From NCBI GenBank assembly GCA_000226015.1, contig JH155375.1, positions 183,104 through 207,617 on the forward strand: DNA of 24,514 nucleotides. Direction: 5' to 3'. The translations under genes and the position numbers were made by a program. Below, one piece after another: positions 1-16,904 of this stretch; positions within the stretch are counted from its first letter, which is position 1; each line of letters starts with the position of its first letter. The notes below the pieces were generated by a model. That model was not told the origin of the DNA. It did not search any database and saw only the letters and a program-made list of their open reading frames with translations. Source of the DNA: Mnemiopsis leidyi. Its lineage: Eukaryota > Ctenophora > Tentaculata > Lobata > Bolinopsidae.

Positions 1-825
1 ATTGCATGGATTTCATTGCGCTACAATTTTTGGTTTACTTTGCGAAGTTATTGAACTAAATTGCGCGGCGTACTTCGTATTAATTTGTTGCGCGGTATTT
101 TCTGAAATAATCTCTTTAAGTGTGACTTTCATTTTGATGAAAATTCGTTTTATTGGTTGTCACTTACCTAAAATTTTGTGTTTTATCTAATAAAAGTATC
201 ATGCGGCATCCAAAAGATCTTCTTATGCCTGAAATTTGTCCAAACAATGAAAAAAATTCGCGCGCGCGCAAAATATCAATTTTTGGCCGAAAAATTAAGT
301 TTGGGACATTTTATAAATTTCAGATTTTATTGCTTATTACTATTAAATACATTAGAATAAACAAATATGCAAAATTTCAGTAAGTGCCGAGAAAATCTAG
401 TAGCGCGCGCGTTCGAAAAATCCTCAAAAATGGCCAATTTTAGAGGTTTTTTCGAATTTTGACCTTGGGACATCAAATATTTTTGATTTTAAGTATTTTT
501 CCGTTAATATTCGAGGAAAAATACATAAAATAACGTTGATAACTTCAACTTCTAAAATGTGTCCGAAATATACCTAACGGCGGCCTATACTATAGAGGGC
601 CATATCCACCGACACCTGGCACTACTTCTTTGGGAGCCAGGCCAAATCATGGAGTGAGGAGTAGGGGTAGACCAGCCATGAACTGTGTTCATAGCATACG
701 GGCTACGGAGTCACATAATTAAAATTTAGGATTTAGATTAAGTTATCAGCTATAAGTATAACGCACCTACCTGTTTATAGTAAAACTACAGGTATTAACA
801 TGAATAAATTATACATTATAACATG
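1..825. other. AT-rich intergenic DNA, no gene recognised
   Basis: No open frame here resembles a known protein. The stretch is AT-rich with isolated GCGCGC runs near 260 and 402. A GC-richer patch at about 580-715 differs in composition and could be part of an old repeat, but I do not recognise a family. Confidence 0.5.
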
Positions 826-986
826 ATTGTAGGTTGATGATAACCTACTGTCGCGGCCATCACGCGCTCTCACGCATTTCTGGCCTGGCGATTTTGAAAA
901 AATTTTAGTGTCTACAGTCTAGACATTGTAGGTTGATAACCTACTGTCGCGGCCATCACGCGCTGTCACGCATTTCTGGCCTGGCG
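826..986. repeat. Two direct copies of a 62-65 bp segment
   Basis: Positions 826-890 and 925-986 are near-identical. Both start ATTGTAGGTTGAT, run through CCTACTGTCGCGGCCATCAC and end TGGCCTGGCG. The first copy has an extra GAT, and there is a C/G change in the CGCGCT(C/G)TCACGC part. Each copy opens with a small hairpin, GTAGGTT facing AACCTAC. The two copies are 34 bp apart. They look like part of a dispersed repeat or a short tandem duplication; the family is not recognised. Confidence 0.8.
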
Positions 987-1045
987 TACATGATTTCGAA
1001 GAAAATTGTAGACGCGCATCGCCCGTTGAATAAATCATTGTCAGA

Positions 1046-1270
1046 CGTTGTCTGACCTACTGCCGCGAAGCGGCAGCTCCCAGCGCGCGGAAGCGGAAAT
1101 GGCAAGGCATATAAATCATAAATGCGCATCGCCTGTTAAATTTTATGTTTCAACATTCAAGTAAAACTTTTTGCCGTATCTTGCTATTTGGGCTTGCTTT
1201 GCGTTGCGGCCCGCGCGCCTCGCGCGCGGGGCTGCCGCTTTGCGGCAGCAGGTCAGGCAGACAGGCAACG
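1046..1270. repeat. GC-rich foldback (inverted repeat)
   Basis: The left arm (about 1046-1090) carries TCTGACCTACTGCCGCGAAG followed by CGGCAGC and a GCGCGCGG tract. The right arm (about 1221-1270) carries the same order on the other strand, with a few mismatches (CTGACCTGCTGCCGCAAAGC). Within each arm CTGCCGC faces GCGGCAG, so secondary hairpins are possible. About 130 bp of AT-richer DNA lies between the arms. This is the architecture of a foldback or MITE-like element, but I could not define target-site duplications. Confidence 0.65.
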
Positions 1271-1879
1271 ATTGCCCGGGGACCTTAGGGTAATTGTTGC
1301 ATTGGGAAACGTAGAGAGAGCCGAGCAGCGCCCGGTAAATTTTTATTTTTCATTTTTGGGTCGAATTTTCATTTTTAATGGGAACTTATTTTTATCTTTA
1401 ATTTGAGAATTCGACATTTAGATGGATTATCCCTATTTGGGGGGTTTCTTAGCTTCATAATATTTAAACGTATGTTGTTGTTATCATTAGAGAGAGTTGC
1501 CTCTGATCATGTCCTACGCTTAAAGGATAAAACGTTACCTATACTTCGTACTAACGAGATGGTATCACTTGTACTCAACTTAGTCATAAAATTTGCAATT
1601 AAAAAAATTGTGATATGGAAGCTTCGGCAACAGGCTGCCCTTTGGCTTGGGTAACATAGGGGGTAGCTTGGGGATACAGTATAAAGGGGCCCAAAAAATC
1701 TACATGGCACTCAGGTCCTTGGTTGAGCTGTCTGATGTCTCCACATATTGGCAGCTCTGCACTAGTTATGCAGTAGTCACCACGTGAGCGATGCTCATTG
1801 AGCACCTGAAATTAAAACCCAACACATAAAAAGCTTTTCTGTGTGCTAGTTCTGCTCCTGTGGCTAAGTTTGATTCCTG
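1271..1879. other. Intergenic DNA, nothing recognised
   Basis: Open frames exist on both strands but overlap each other and match no family I know. There is no convincing splice-linked coding series and no repeat. Confidence 0.45.
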
Positions 1880-2053
1880 TAGTACTATATAGCGACAATA
1901 CCTTATAGTGACAAGTACCTTATAGTGACATGTCACTATATAGTATTGTCACTAAAAGGTACGTTTTCCTTACTATATAGTGACATGTGATCTCTTTATA
2001 ATGACATTAATATATTGCATTCGGCCATTTAATTTTTCCTCTCACCGCTGTCC

Positions 2054-2177
2054 CTCCCCTCCTTTCTCGCCCTCCTTCCCCTTTTACATACTCTGTTACC
2101 TCCATCCTTACCTTACTCCCCTCCTTTCTCGCCCTACTTCCCCTCTTACATATTCTGTTACCTTTATCCTTACCTCA
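2054..2177. repeat. 62-bp tandem duplication in a pyrimidine-rich tract
   Basis: Positions 2054-2115 and 2116-2177 are two adjacent copies of a 62-bp unit starting CTCCCCTCCTTTCTCGCCCT, with a few C/T and A/T differences. The surrounding 2040-2340 and 2600-2760 are almost purely pyrimidine on the + strand. This gives a long open frame that is not a protein gene. Confidence 0.8.
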
Positions 2178-2333
2178 CTTCAGTTTTCAATCCTCCATCC
2201 ACTCGCCTTCCTCCACCTCCTCCTTTATCGCTCCCTTCCGGCATCCCGATGTTCATGCACCTGTCTCCATCCATCCTTTCGTTTCACTCCTCGCTCTCCA
2301 TTCATTGTTCTCCCTCCACCCCTGTCCCTCCTC

Positions 2334-2613
2334 CAGTGGCGTAACGTAGTAGGTCTAGCCAATATGGCGCCCCTCGGCGATGAAAATGCGCCCCTAATTG
2401 GCGCCCCTGGTGTAAGGGCTTCCTTGGAGCAATTTGTGAAAAATGGCCGAAAAATCTAAATAAATAGTGAAGTTATTCAACCAAACACGCGATTTTGCTA
2501 GTCGCGCAGTTAATTTTGCAAAATTGTCCCATATTTTTTATGACAATTTGGCGCCCCCTGATGACGGCCCCCCCCGGCGTAGCCGGGGTGGCCGGGGCAT
2601 CGTTACGCTGCTG
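2334..2613. mobile_element. Probable hAT-like MITE (280 bp)
   Basis: The left end reads CAGTGGCGTAACG and the right end is its imperfect inverse (CGTTACGCTGCTG), 11 of 13 matching. The 8 bp outside the left end (CCCTCCTC, 2326-2333) and right end (CCCTTCTC, 2614-2621) agree at 7 of 8 positions, which fits the 8-bp target-site duplication of hAT elements. The host tract is pyrimidine-rich, so some of that flanking match could be chance. The inside has no coding capacity. Composition changes sharply at both ends, from pyrimidine tract to mixed sequence with GGCGCCCC motifs. Confidence 0.55.
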
Positions 2614-3040
2614 CCCTTCTCCCTCTTCCCTTTCCCCCCTACCTACAACCTTTTTCCTCTTATGACTTCTACCCCTTCACTCTTCTAGTTCTTCATTTAC
2701 TCTTTTCACTCTTCCCTCTCCCTCCGATGTCCTTCCACCTGCCGTCCTCTGCCCTTCTTGACGTACGACTCTCTTTTGACATCCTTCATGCAAGCTAATA
2801 CTTGTTTACATGTTGATAAATGAATCAAAAATCAAAGTTTCACTAGCAAAGTAAGACCAAACAATTAATCGGAAAAGTAAATTGAAACAAAGTTGAGACT
2901 TTAGGTGTCACTAAACTCGACTTGTCACTATATAGTATTGTCACTATATAGTATGTCTAGAGTACTGTTTAATGACAAATTTTGACTGTCACTATCATGC
3001 ACTTGTCATCATATAGTATTGTCACTATGTAGTGTGTTTA

Positions 3041-3577
3041 CTGCTAACTTAAGCATGTGCATCCAATCAAAAGCAAATTTAGTAAAACCCGAGTGATTGG
3101 CAGCCACAACATGTTATGTTTATCTTTGATATGTGTTGATGTAATAATAAACCCAAATGTAAATCGTTGTTTACTTATAAGACATTTAACTGTGCATTGA
3201 GGTGTCCTGTGTGAATCCAAGTGCCCCTGTCTTTCTGAGTTCTGTAAGAATAAGTTTTCCTGTAACAATCTAGATGGTGAAGTGTTGCTTTTTTTGATAG
3301 CACGATGTAGCATGATAAGGCAAACCACAGATTAAAATGTGATCCTTTTTTCTATGGTGATGATAACTTTTTTGGGGGGCCAGGGGGAGGTCAATGACCT
3401 TGAATCGACATCATAGAATTTACTCCAACGGTCAAACAAATTGTTCATGGCCAATGCATGTGTTAACACATTCACTTAGTTTTGACCTCTTGAGTTGTTT
3501 GCATCCAGCCAGGATGATTTTGTTAAAATGGCAATTCGACGAGATCACTCTTAACTATACCCACGCAGTGCAGGATC
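3041..3577. other. Upstream region and putative 5' UTR of taxilin
   Basis: No independent gene is recognised. It lies directly before the first coding exon of taxilin and should contain its promoter and 5' UTR. I see no clear TATA box or initiator that I can defend. The transcription start, and possibly an upstream non-coding exon, cannot be placed from sequence alone. Confidence 0.35.
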
Positions 3578-10005
<6,428 letters not shown>

Positions 10006-10379
10006 ACAGAGGGGGGCCCCTCCCTGATTACTTAATATTTATCGTCTTGCAAATCGGATGGCATTGATTGATCATTTAAAATTGCAAACCTTTTATTCTT
10101 TTAACTAGAACCAGCAATTTATGCAACATTTCTTTTCGAAGTTAAGCAATACATACATTCCAGGATAGAACTGAAAACGAACAGTGATGAAATTGCGGAA
10201 CGAAGAAATGAATATTAGATATAGATATTGTCACCGTTGTTAATGTGGATTTTTGATTTTCGGTTCTTTGACTGTTTTTAATTCCTTAATGATCTATCTT
10301 ATATTATCTATTTTTGATTGGAACCGTTTGTCTTTCTGACTGATAGAGTTTTCGTTTTTCTTGATAGAAATTTCTTGAT

Positions 10380-10385
10380 AATAAA
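10380..10385 (+). terminator. Candidate poly(A) signal for taxilin
   Basis: AATAAA lies about 375 bases after the taxilin stop codon. It is the only canonical hexamer I noticed in this part on this strand. The cleavage site cannot be read from sequence. Confidence 0.5.
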
Positions 10386-11144
10386 GTATACACGTTAAGA
10401 TGCTTACTTCAAGTTCTTCATGACAAAGATTAATTAACAGTATATAATATTGTATCATTAAATGTCGCTAATATGAAGTAGTCCATCATAGATGTTATGA
10501 AATAGTTTACTGCGGGCTGGAAAAGCGTACGAGAAGAAGCTGCCTTCTGTGAAAATGGTACATTTCCGTAAGTACTGTGTCATCGAATAGAATATTTAAA
10601 AAGTGTTCTAGAGTTCCTGTCCTGTTGATGTTTGTCAAACAATGCCGTTTCAATTTTCGATCTCTTTCCTTCAATTTTTCTCTGATGTCGAAATTATTTG
10701 TATCATGATATAAAGGAATGTTACACAAATAAACATCCATAGTTTGCGTTGGGTTGTCTGTTAAGGTCCTGTACGTCCTCAGTTCACACTGATAGATTTA
10801 GCGTTCTATGATTTGAGTGATAAGCGACACTTTTGGCTCTTCATTCTAATCGAAGTACTGGCTGTTTTTTATTTGTGGACGACGTACAGCATACTGCGGC
10901 ACGAAGCTCTGGCTCAAACCTGACGCTTTGGCGCTGACTTAAGGGAACGCGCGCCGCCGAATTTCGGTTGTGCTTGGAAAGGCCCCTTTTCCAAACTCGC
11001 TGCACGAGCATTTCCTTTATGACTGTCGTGCGTTTCAATGGGGCGGCGGACGAATCAACTTAACTATTTTCTGGCAATTTGAATTGTGATCCACTGTCCA
11101 CACCCGTCTTAAGTCTTTATAAGGACTTCTAAGTGCCTGATTAT

Positions 11145-11191
11145 TATGACATTCAGGCACTATGTAATTTACAAAGTGCCTGAATGTCATA
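11145..11191. repeat. Perfect 17-bp hairpin
   Basis: TATGACATTCAGGCACT (11145-11161) and its exact reverse complement (11175-11191) are separated by a 13-base loop. A third partial copy, GTGCCTGATTATTATGAC, overlaps the left side, and AAGTCTTTATAAGGACTT at 11111-11128 is a second near-palindrome. It could be the tip of a small MITE or a structured 3' region; no family is recognised. Confidence 0.8.
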
Positions 11192-11702
11192 GAATTATAT
11201 TTAACTTTAGCTACTGACAGAAGCTACTGTAAAACCTCACGATGGAGGCTAGCAATGTGTCCCATATCCAGTCTTTTTTCAACTCACCAACAACCCCGTA
11301 TATAGAACACGTGACGGCTTCCTCTCCTCTCTCAACGTCATGTACAGACTTGCAAGTCCACCTCGGTTTACAGTAAACTTACTCACACTTAAACGTCTAC
11401 ACCAAGGTCTCCCCCTACACGACCGACTTACTTATTAAAGAACAGAGGTGGAGATTTAAACCTAAGGTGCGAGAAAATTTGGGGAAACTAATGGGGAGCT
11501 CGAAAAAACTTTAGTTTCCTTTAAATGAAGTTGAATTTTTTACTCAGATCCTAAAAATAAAAAGATACCATTTTTTAAAGGAATTAATAGGATGACAGGC
11601 GTACTAGAAAATAGCATAGGTTCAAATTCTAAAGTCTAGATGTTACATTGGTAGATAACCTGAAATCAATTAGATTCATAGATATTGGATATTACATGCT
11701 TT

Positions 11703-13755
11703 TCACGAGTCTTGAAGGTCCTCTTCTTCCTCTCCCAGCCGCTTAGTTCCTTGAATGTCGGACGGTGTTTCTGGGATGTCTACTCCAGTAGTATCTTCCA
11801 ACAAGAACATTGTACCGATGGCACTCAGCAGACCGACACCACTGAAAGTACCCATTACTATAGCTAGCGTGTTCTTGATTTCGAACAGATGGGTGACGTA
11901 GGGACCAATGAAGGAGCCGATTCGTGCAATACCCGAACAGAGACTTAGTATCAGCCCTCTGTGAGAAGTGGGGGACAATTCAGCTGTGTAAAGGTAGACT
12001 GTTATGAAACCTGCTCCGATGAACACGATGACAATTAGACAACCGACCTGCTGGACCGTCCAATTTGAAGAAATTCTTGCGTCCACGATGGAGATCCCGA
12101 AAAATATCCCAATCCCGAGAAACACCATTATCAAGGTCTTCTTTCTTCCTGCCTGACTGATTATAGCAAGACTGAGTATGACGGCTACGACTTCGGCGAG
12201 ACAAGCAAACCCTTGGCTGGCGAAGATGTTGTTGCCCATTTTGTGCCACCCGAAACTTAGTCCGTAGTAGAAGAGTGAGACAGCAAACCAGCATGACATC
12301 ATGAAGAGTGTTCTTCTCAACATTGCTGGGAACAAAAGAAAATCCTTCAGTTGTTTTAAAGCACTTTGTTTTTTACTTCTTTGCTCCAAATCAAGACTCT
12401 CTGCCGGAAGCGGGGGATTTTTGTAAAACCTCGCCATTTTGTTAAGAATCTCGAGCGCCTCCTTCTCTCGGCCATGTTGAGCTAAGAATCTTGGTGACTC
12501 AGGACAAAATATGAGCGGTGTGTAACATAAAACCCCAATTACTGAAACGATTCCTACCGCATATCTCCAGTTAAAGACGAAATAGCAAATCAAAATTAAC
12601 GTGCACGTTCCAAGTGGCCAGGTTCCTGATAAAAGTGCGTTTGAAATGTTCCTCAGTCGTAGAGGTGTAAACTCCATGCACCAGATATATCGTCCTGTCA
12701 TAGCCACAAGAACTCCCAGCCCCTGGACCACTCGCAGTCCTAGGATCGTCTGGATGTCACTAGCAAATGCGATGCCGAGCGTGGCACCTACAGCAGTGAC
12801 ACCTGCAGCCAGGGTAACTTTCTTCCGACCAAAAATCTCGTAGAGGCTGGAGCTCCCACACAAGCCCACGAAGGCTCCTATGAAGTAGAAACTGTTGATG
12901 CTTGACTTCTGTGTTTCTGTACCGCAATAGATACCAAAATCTACGGCAAAGCTGGAACGTTTTGGTGTCCAGGTGAAGTCGACATCGGCCTTGAATTTGT
13001 TGGAGCACATAGTTTTCCTAGTGTAGAAAGTGTCACTTTCTCCTGTGTGATTGTTGAGGAGAAGAAAACAGGAGTCTGAGAGACACTGCCACTCCGTGTA
13101 AGGGATGTAACCTGACAAGAAAATCCACGTAATGACGTTGTTATTAATTAATTGTTTAAGCCAATGCGCAGTGCACATTGTGCACACATATCGGTTATTC
13201 GCCGATAAATACTATTAGATTAAATGTTTGCACTTATGATTATGGTGTGTAAAATAGGGACTTCTTCGTCAGTTTTATGATGAATAGGACTAACTAATTA
13301 TTAGTCCTATTCATCACTTATCCGTTACTGACCACAAAAGACGGGGAGATAGCACATCATACTGGCCGTAATATGACCTAACATGAAGATAGACAAGAAC
13401 CCAAAATGTCGAAAGTTGGATAGTCCGACTGTCCTGAAATTGGTTTACCAGAATACGAGAAAATATGAAAAAAGTCTTGTATAAACCTTTGATTACGATT
13501 TTGCTCCTTATGTTCTATAATTAGAAAAAAAGGATACTTATTTCACAGAGGATAACATATCTAACGATACTTATTTCACAGAGGATAGTTAGAAATTACT
13601 AAGCTGCGATAGTTAAAGAATCAAGATACCCACTTGTTCACTAGTTCGTCCATAGTCAGTTTCTCACTCGGCTGATTTTTGTCAGTATCAGACTGGAGTT
13701 TCATGTATTCATTAACCTCACCTCCACACGACCTTAGGTCCCCTGTGTCACCCAT
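11703..13755 (-). CDS. SLC22-family organic ion transporter, three exons, 543 aa
   Basis: This is a major facilitator transporter of the SLC22 (organic cation/anion/carnitine) type, expected in the plasma membrane. I assemble complement(join(11703..13111, 13333..13433, 13634..13755)). Donors are GTGGGT and GTCAGT, phases match, and 1632 nt stay open. Exon 1 gives a cytosolic N-terminus ending MDELVNK. Exon 2 holds membrane segment 1 (about residues 50-72). Exon 3 holds a cysteine-bearing extracellular loop with an NHT glycosylation site and the remaining segments. Signatures: GRKK after segment 2 (169-172), a cytosolic PESPRF (278-283) after segment 6, and AELSPTSHRG...ARIGS late in the protein. 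An ATG at 13187 that opens the longest frame is intronic; the splice into GYIPYTEWQC shows the true path. Motif A is changed to LYEIFGRKK, so the usual aspartate is glutamate. The substrate cannot be told. Confidence 0.92.
13279..13315. repeat. 15-bp hairpin in SLC22 intron 2
   Basis: GATGAATAGGACTAA (13279-13293) and its exact reverse complement (13301-13315) flank a 7-base loop, inside the intron between the second and third exons and just downstream of that intron's donor. Positioned this way it could mask or present the donor in the pre-mRNA, or may be a remnant of a MITE. Confidence 0.8.
13533..13587. repeat. 22-bp direct repeat in SLC22 intron 1
   Basis: GATACTTATTTCACAGAGGA followed by TA occurs at 13533-13554 and again at 13566-13587, separated by 11 bp. 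It lies in the 200-bp intron between exons 1 and 2. Confidence 0.85.
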
Positions 13756-15493
13756 AGCAACACTTTGGTACGAGTTGTTGCTCTAGTTTATTAGTGAGTT
13801 TATTAGTTAAAAATCTGGTTGACTTTAGAACTTTGGCTAATATAAATAAATGATCAAACGTGTAACTTTTATTATTATTAAAACTTCAAGCTTTAAGCAG
13901 GATATTAGTAATTAAAATTTAATAAGCGTAGTAAAGTAAATTTAATGTCTGAGGATGGCCTCGACCAAACAAGTGCAACCTAAAATGTATCCAAGTGATC
14001 TGAAACACTTATCATTGTACAATCTTAATGGATGTGTCATGTGTGTGTATGATGACCAGAAACAAAAATAATAATATTAATCTATAAAAAGGTACAAAGT
14101 TAAAAAAAATCGATGTCTGCCCATGACATGTCGTGGAGCTGTTAGGTGTTTCCAAAAGTTATAACAAAATGATACTTGTGTAGACTTTATGACAAGTTCT
14201 AAGAAAGAAATCGTAGCTTTGAGGAACATGAGCTAATTAGGATCATTTTCGGATTGCTCAAACGACAAACCCGTTGTACTGTTTTTGGACTTGGGAAGTC
14301 GTTAAATTGAATCTGACGAGTGTCCCATACAGTCGATTTAATTATATTTATACGGCGCAAAATATCTGTATGTCGCATTTTTATTTCAGGAAAACTCGGT
14401 TACTAAATCATTCTTTCGCAACAGCACAGAAAAATCAGAGCTAAACGAAAAATGATACCTTGCGGAACATAGATATTGAAGAGCATTCTATGTTTGTGGG
14501 TTCGTTATTCAAGTAAATCGCGTTTTATGCATTAAGTCGGATAATTTGATTACCATCGTATTCTCTCCCAGCCGAATCATGTCCAGTAAATAAGGTGTCG
14601 TTCACATATGACGTCGCCACATTTACGACATTTCTGACCCTTCCCCTCTTCTTCTTCTTCTTCGTAGGGGGATATGGCACTTTGGGAGTGCCATTATAAC
14701 TGCAGGGCAGCGGAGTGAGGGGGTAAAACGTTTTTATAAAAGTAGGTTAAATTGCCGCCTTTTTGAGGTTTTAAAAATTTTACACGTCCGTCCAAAAATT
14801 TGGTCCAGAATATGACACTGGTCACTGTGCACTGGATTCAGTTGATGATAGCTAGATAGTTGTTATAAACCTAAGTAGCCGTGTAGTCGAGATGAGCTGC
14901 TATAAATTGGTCATCACCCGTAGACCCGTCTGTTCCAACCACAAGGAATGCATAACAGTTACTCTACTAGTGAGATTTACCTCCTCCTAGGTTCTGCTTG
15001 CTAATTGCTGCTCTGTTTAGATAGTTGAATTCACGGGTGATCTTTTGTTTTGTTTGTCCACGAAGATTCCAATGACCAACATAAACAACCAATTTCAGTC
15101 GGCAGTTTATCGGGCAAGAGAGGTTTTTCACAATAAAATTTCATGAGAAATGAGAAACGCTCTTGCATGTCCTAAGAGCGATCAAATAACTTTGCAACAG
15201 TAAAATGAAGTATGATGTGGCACGATCTGTCGATCTTTCTTGTTTAGTGTTATGCCTAAAAGAGCTAGAGGGCTTTGGCTGACCCTCACTTTTTCTAATA
15301 TTGATTATCTTATTTATACTAAAATGTACGTGAATACCATTTCATATCTATTTTGTTTCACCTTTTACAGCTCAAAAGCAGTTGGTTGTAGAATAGAATT
15401 TTTCAGAACTTGGATCACATCACATGAAACGTCATTAATTACATCTTGTAATGTGACCCCCTGGGACCCCGTGGGAACCAAGATTGACAGGTT
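13756..15493. other. Intergenic region upstream of SLC22, nothing coding recognised
   Basis: This should include the SLC22 promoter and 5' UTR next to 13755. It is AT-rich with few long open frames and no recognisable protein. A short (CTT)n run lies near 14647-14667, and a small hairpin GGCACTTTGGGAGTGCC at about 14675-14691. I see no RNA gene. Confidence 0.45.
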
Positions 15494-15984
15494 CTAAAAC
15501 GTCGGTACTCGGTCACCGGGTCGTCTTGATGGTGTGAGTAAGAAATTGAAAAACCTTCTTAAAAACTTGCACGTAATTTCGGGTAATATCTTGGCAAGTT
15601 CATCTGCTTTTTCGTTTTCCAAGTAGCCTTTATGAGCTGGAATGCACCTTAGTAAGACGCTATTATCTTGGCCAAGTGCTTGCAGCTCATTACAGGCTTT
15701 TTGGGCAGTTTTTGATTTAATAATTGTGCTGCCTACCGCTCTGATCGCAGCTTGACTGTCGCAGTTTGTTATGATCGTTTTGTCTTTAGTGCCATTGATT
15801 TTTAGCAGTTTCGCCGCTTGTTTAACGGTGAAAGTTCCTCCTTGAAAGGTCAAGGATCTCCAATATGATAGGACATTTCGACCTGGGATCCATTCCCGCT
15901 CGTGTCAGGAATGTAAACTCCGGCTTCTACTTTGTCATTCATCATGGAGCCATCGGTGTAGCACGCAAAAGTGTCCTCGCTCGA
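15494..15984 (-). pseudogene. Decayed RNase H domain of a non-LTR retrotransposon
   Basis: Two frames on the minus strand make up one RNase H domain. From 15984 the first reads ...FACYTDGSMMNDK, with the opening TDGS motif, and ends at a TGA at 15850. A second frame, open from 15853 to 15494, has ITNCDSQAAIRA, IPAHKGYLENEKADELA and a linker. A frameshift near 15853 separates them. The position that normally holds the catalytic glutamate (FQ-A-E-x-x-A) reads QGGTFTV, so that residue is lost. Known LINEs with RNase H (I, Jockey-related and similar clades) have this order. No clear reverse transcriptase remains upstream; 16100-16250 minus could be a remnant of the linker. Confidence 0.82.
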
Positions 15985-16904
15985 CTTGCGCTAACTGGGG
16001 ATTGGAATTTCCGTGGCGAAAGAGGTGCCTATGTTAACTTTAAGAGTACTACTACTAGTTTGTTTACCTTTTTAGACTCTGCAAAGCTGTTTTGAAGTTG
16101 TTGTTTCAGAGGGTCACTAGATCCAATGGCCTGTCAACTTGATTGAATACCCTGTTTAGGATGTTGGAACTGCCAATCTTGTGGTGTTGTCGGTCACCCG
16201 GTTTTTCTCTTCCTTCCCAACCTGGAATTTCAAGGTCTGTAGACTGAACGATGCTCATTTATCCATACGGAAACATCCTGCTGGAATGTCAGAGAATGTC
16301 AGAGAAATCGTCGACAGAGCGAGCGTGGGGTACATTAAGAAACTATAGCTTCCAAGACTAGACACAGGCAACTGCAGCAGCTAGACTCTTCATACAGAAG
16401 ATTGAGTGATTGACACCTGGATCCTAAAGCTCAGGAGTTACGCCAAGACCTGCATTTGTATCAAGATTCAAGCCATGCTTCAGAATAGCTTCGGGAGTTT
16501 ATGGTGAAACTTCGCCAATCAAACTTGAGCAACAAAGAAGCTTTACGAAGATTTGGAACAGAGCCCCTCATGAAGGACCTAATCCCGTAGGAGCAGCCTT
16601 AAAAGAACTTTACATCTTGAGATATATATTTGTTAGTGAGCTTGGCAGATATGAAATACATGCGTGTATTTTTAAATCATTTGTTTGGCTAGACAGTGAA
16701 ACACACAAATTCTTGAGTGTATACTTCGTTTACATCCTTAGCTACATGTATTTTTACATTTTACATTATACCATCCACTTTTATCCTCCACTTTTATTTC
16801 ATCCCAACCTCATTCCTTCCACACATTATACCAATATACCATATACTTTGACCATTTGTTTCAACAAGAAAAATTACTTGTCAATTTACTTATTTGTCAA
16901 TTTA
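15985..16904. other. Intergenic DNA, possible LINE remnant at its left end
   Basis: The first 250 bp, read on the minus strand, are broken by stops but could be the degraded region between reverse transcriptase and RNase H. Beyond about 16260 I see nothing coding. An open frame on the + strand at 16617-16994 is low-complexity (Tyr, Phe, Ile, Leu) and runs into the mariner element. Confidence 0.4.

Larger units (their letters stand above)
1880..3040. repeat. TATAGTGACA motif clusters flanking a 1-kb segment
   Basis: Two clusters of a short palindromic motif (TATAGTGACA / TGTCACTATA) sit at 1880-1990 and 2905-3040. The outer left copy (1882-1916, GTACTATATAGCGACAATAC...) is nearly the exact reverse complement of 2920-2954 (ACTTGTCACTATATAGTATT...), so the pair form inverted repeats of about 35 bp around about 1 kb of pyrimidine-rich DNA. 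This could be a non-autonomous transposon with complex ends, or two independent expansions of one satellite motif. Confidence 0.6.
10006..11702. other. Convergent intergenic region between taxilin and SLC22
   Basis: A polyadenylation signal AATAAA at 10380-10385 suits the taxilin transcript, giving a 3' UTR of about 400 nt. No further coding exons are recognised; open frames near 10507-10740 and 10841-11038 (minus) match nothing I know. A perfect 17-bp hairpin lies at 11145-11191. The right part should hold the 3' UTR of SLC22, for which I find no clear AATAAA. Confidence 0.5.

Noticed and set aside
1980-2459. 159-aa open frame on the + strand
   Set aside because: It is a by-product of the pyrimidine tract (Ser, Pro, Leu, Phe only), contains a 62-bp tandem duplication and runs into a MITE.
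13112-13187. ATG at 13187 as the SLC22 start
   Set aside because: It lies in intron 2. Exons at 13634-13755 and 13333-13433 supply the proper N-terminus and first membrane segment with matching splice phases.
15865-16095. 76-aa open frame on the + strand
   Set aside because: It is antisense to the RNase H remnant (TDGS segment).
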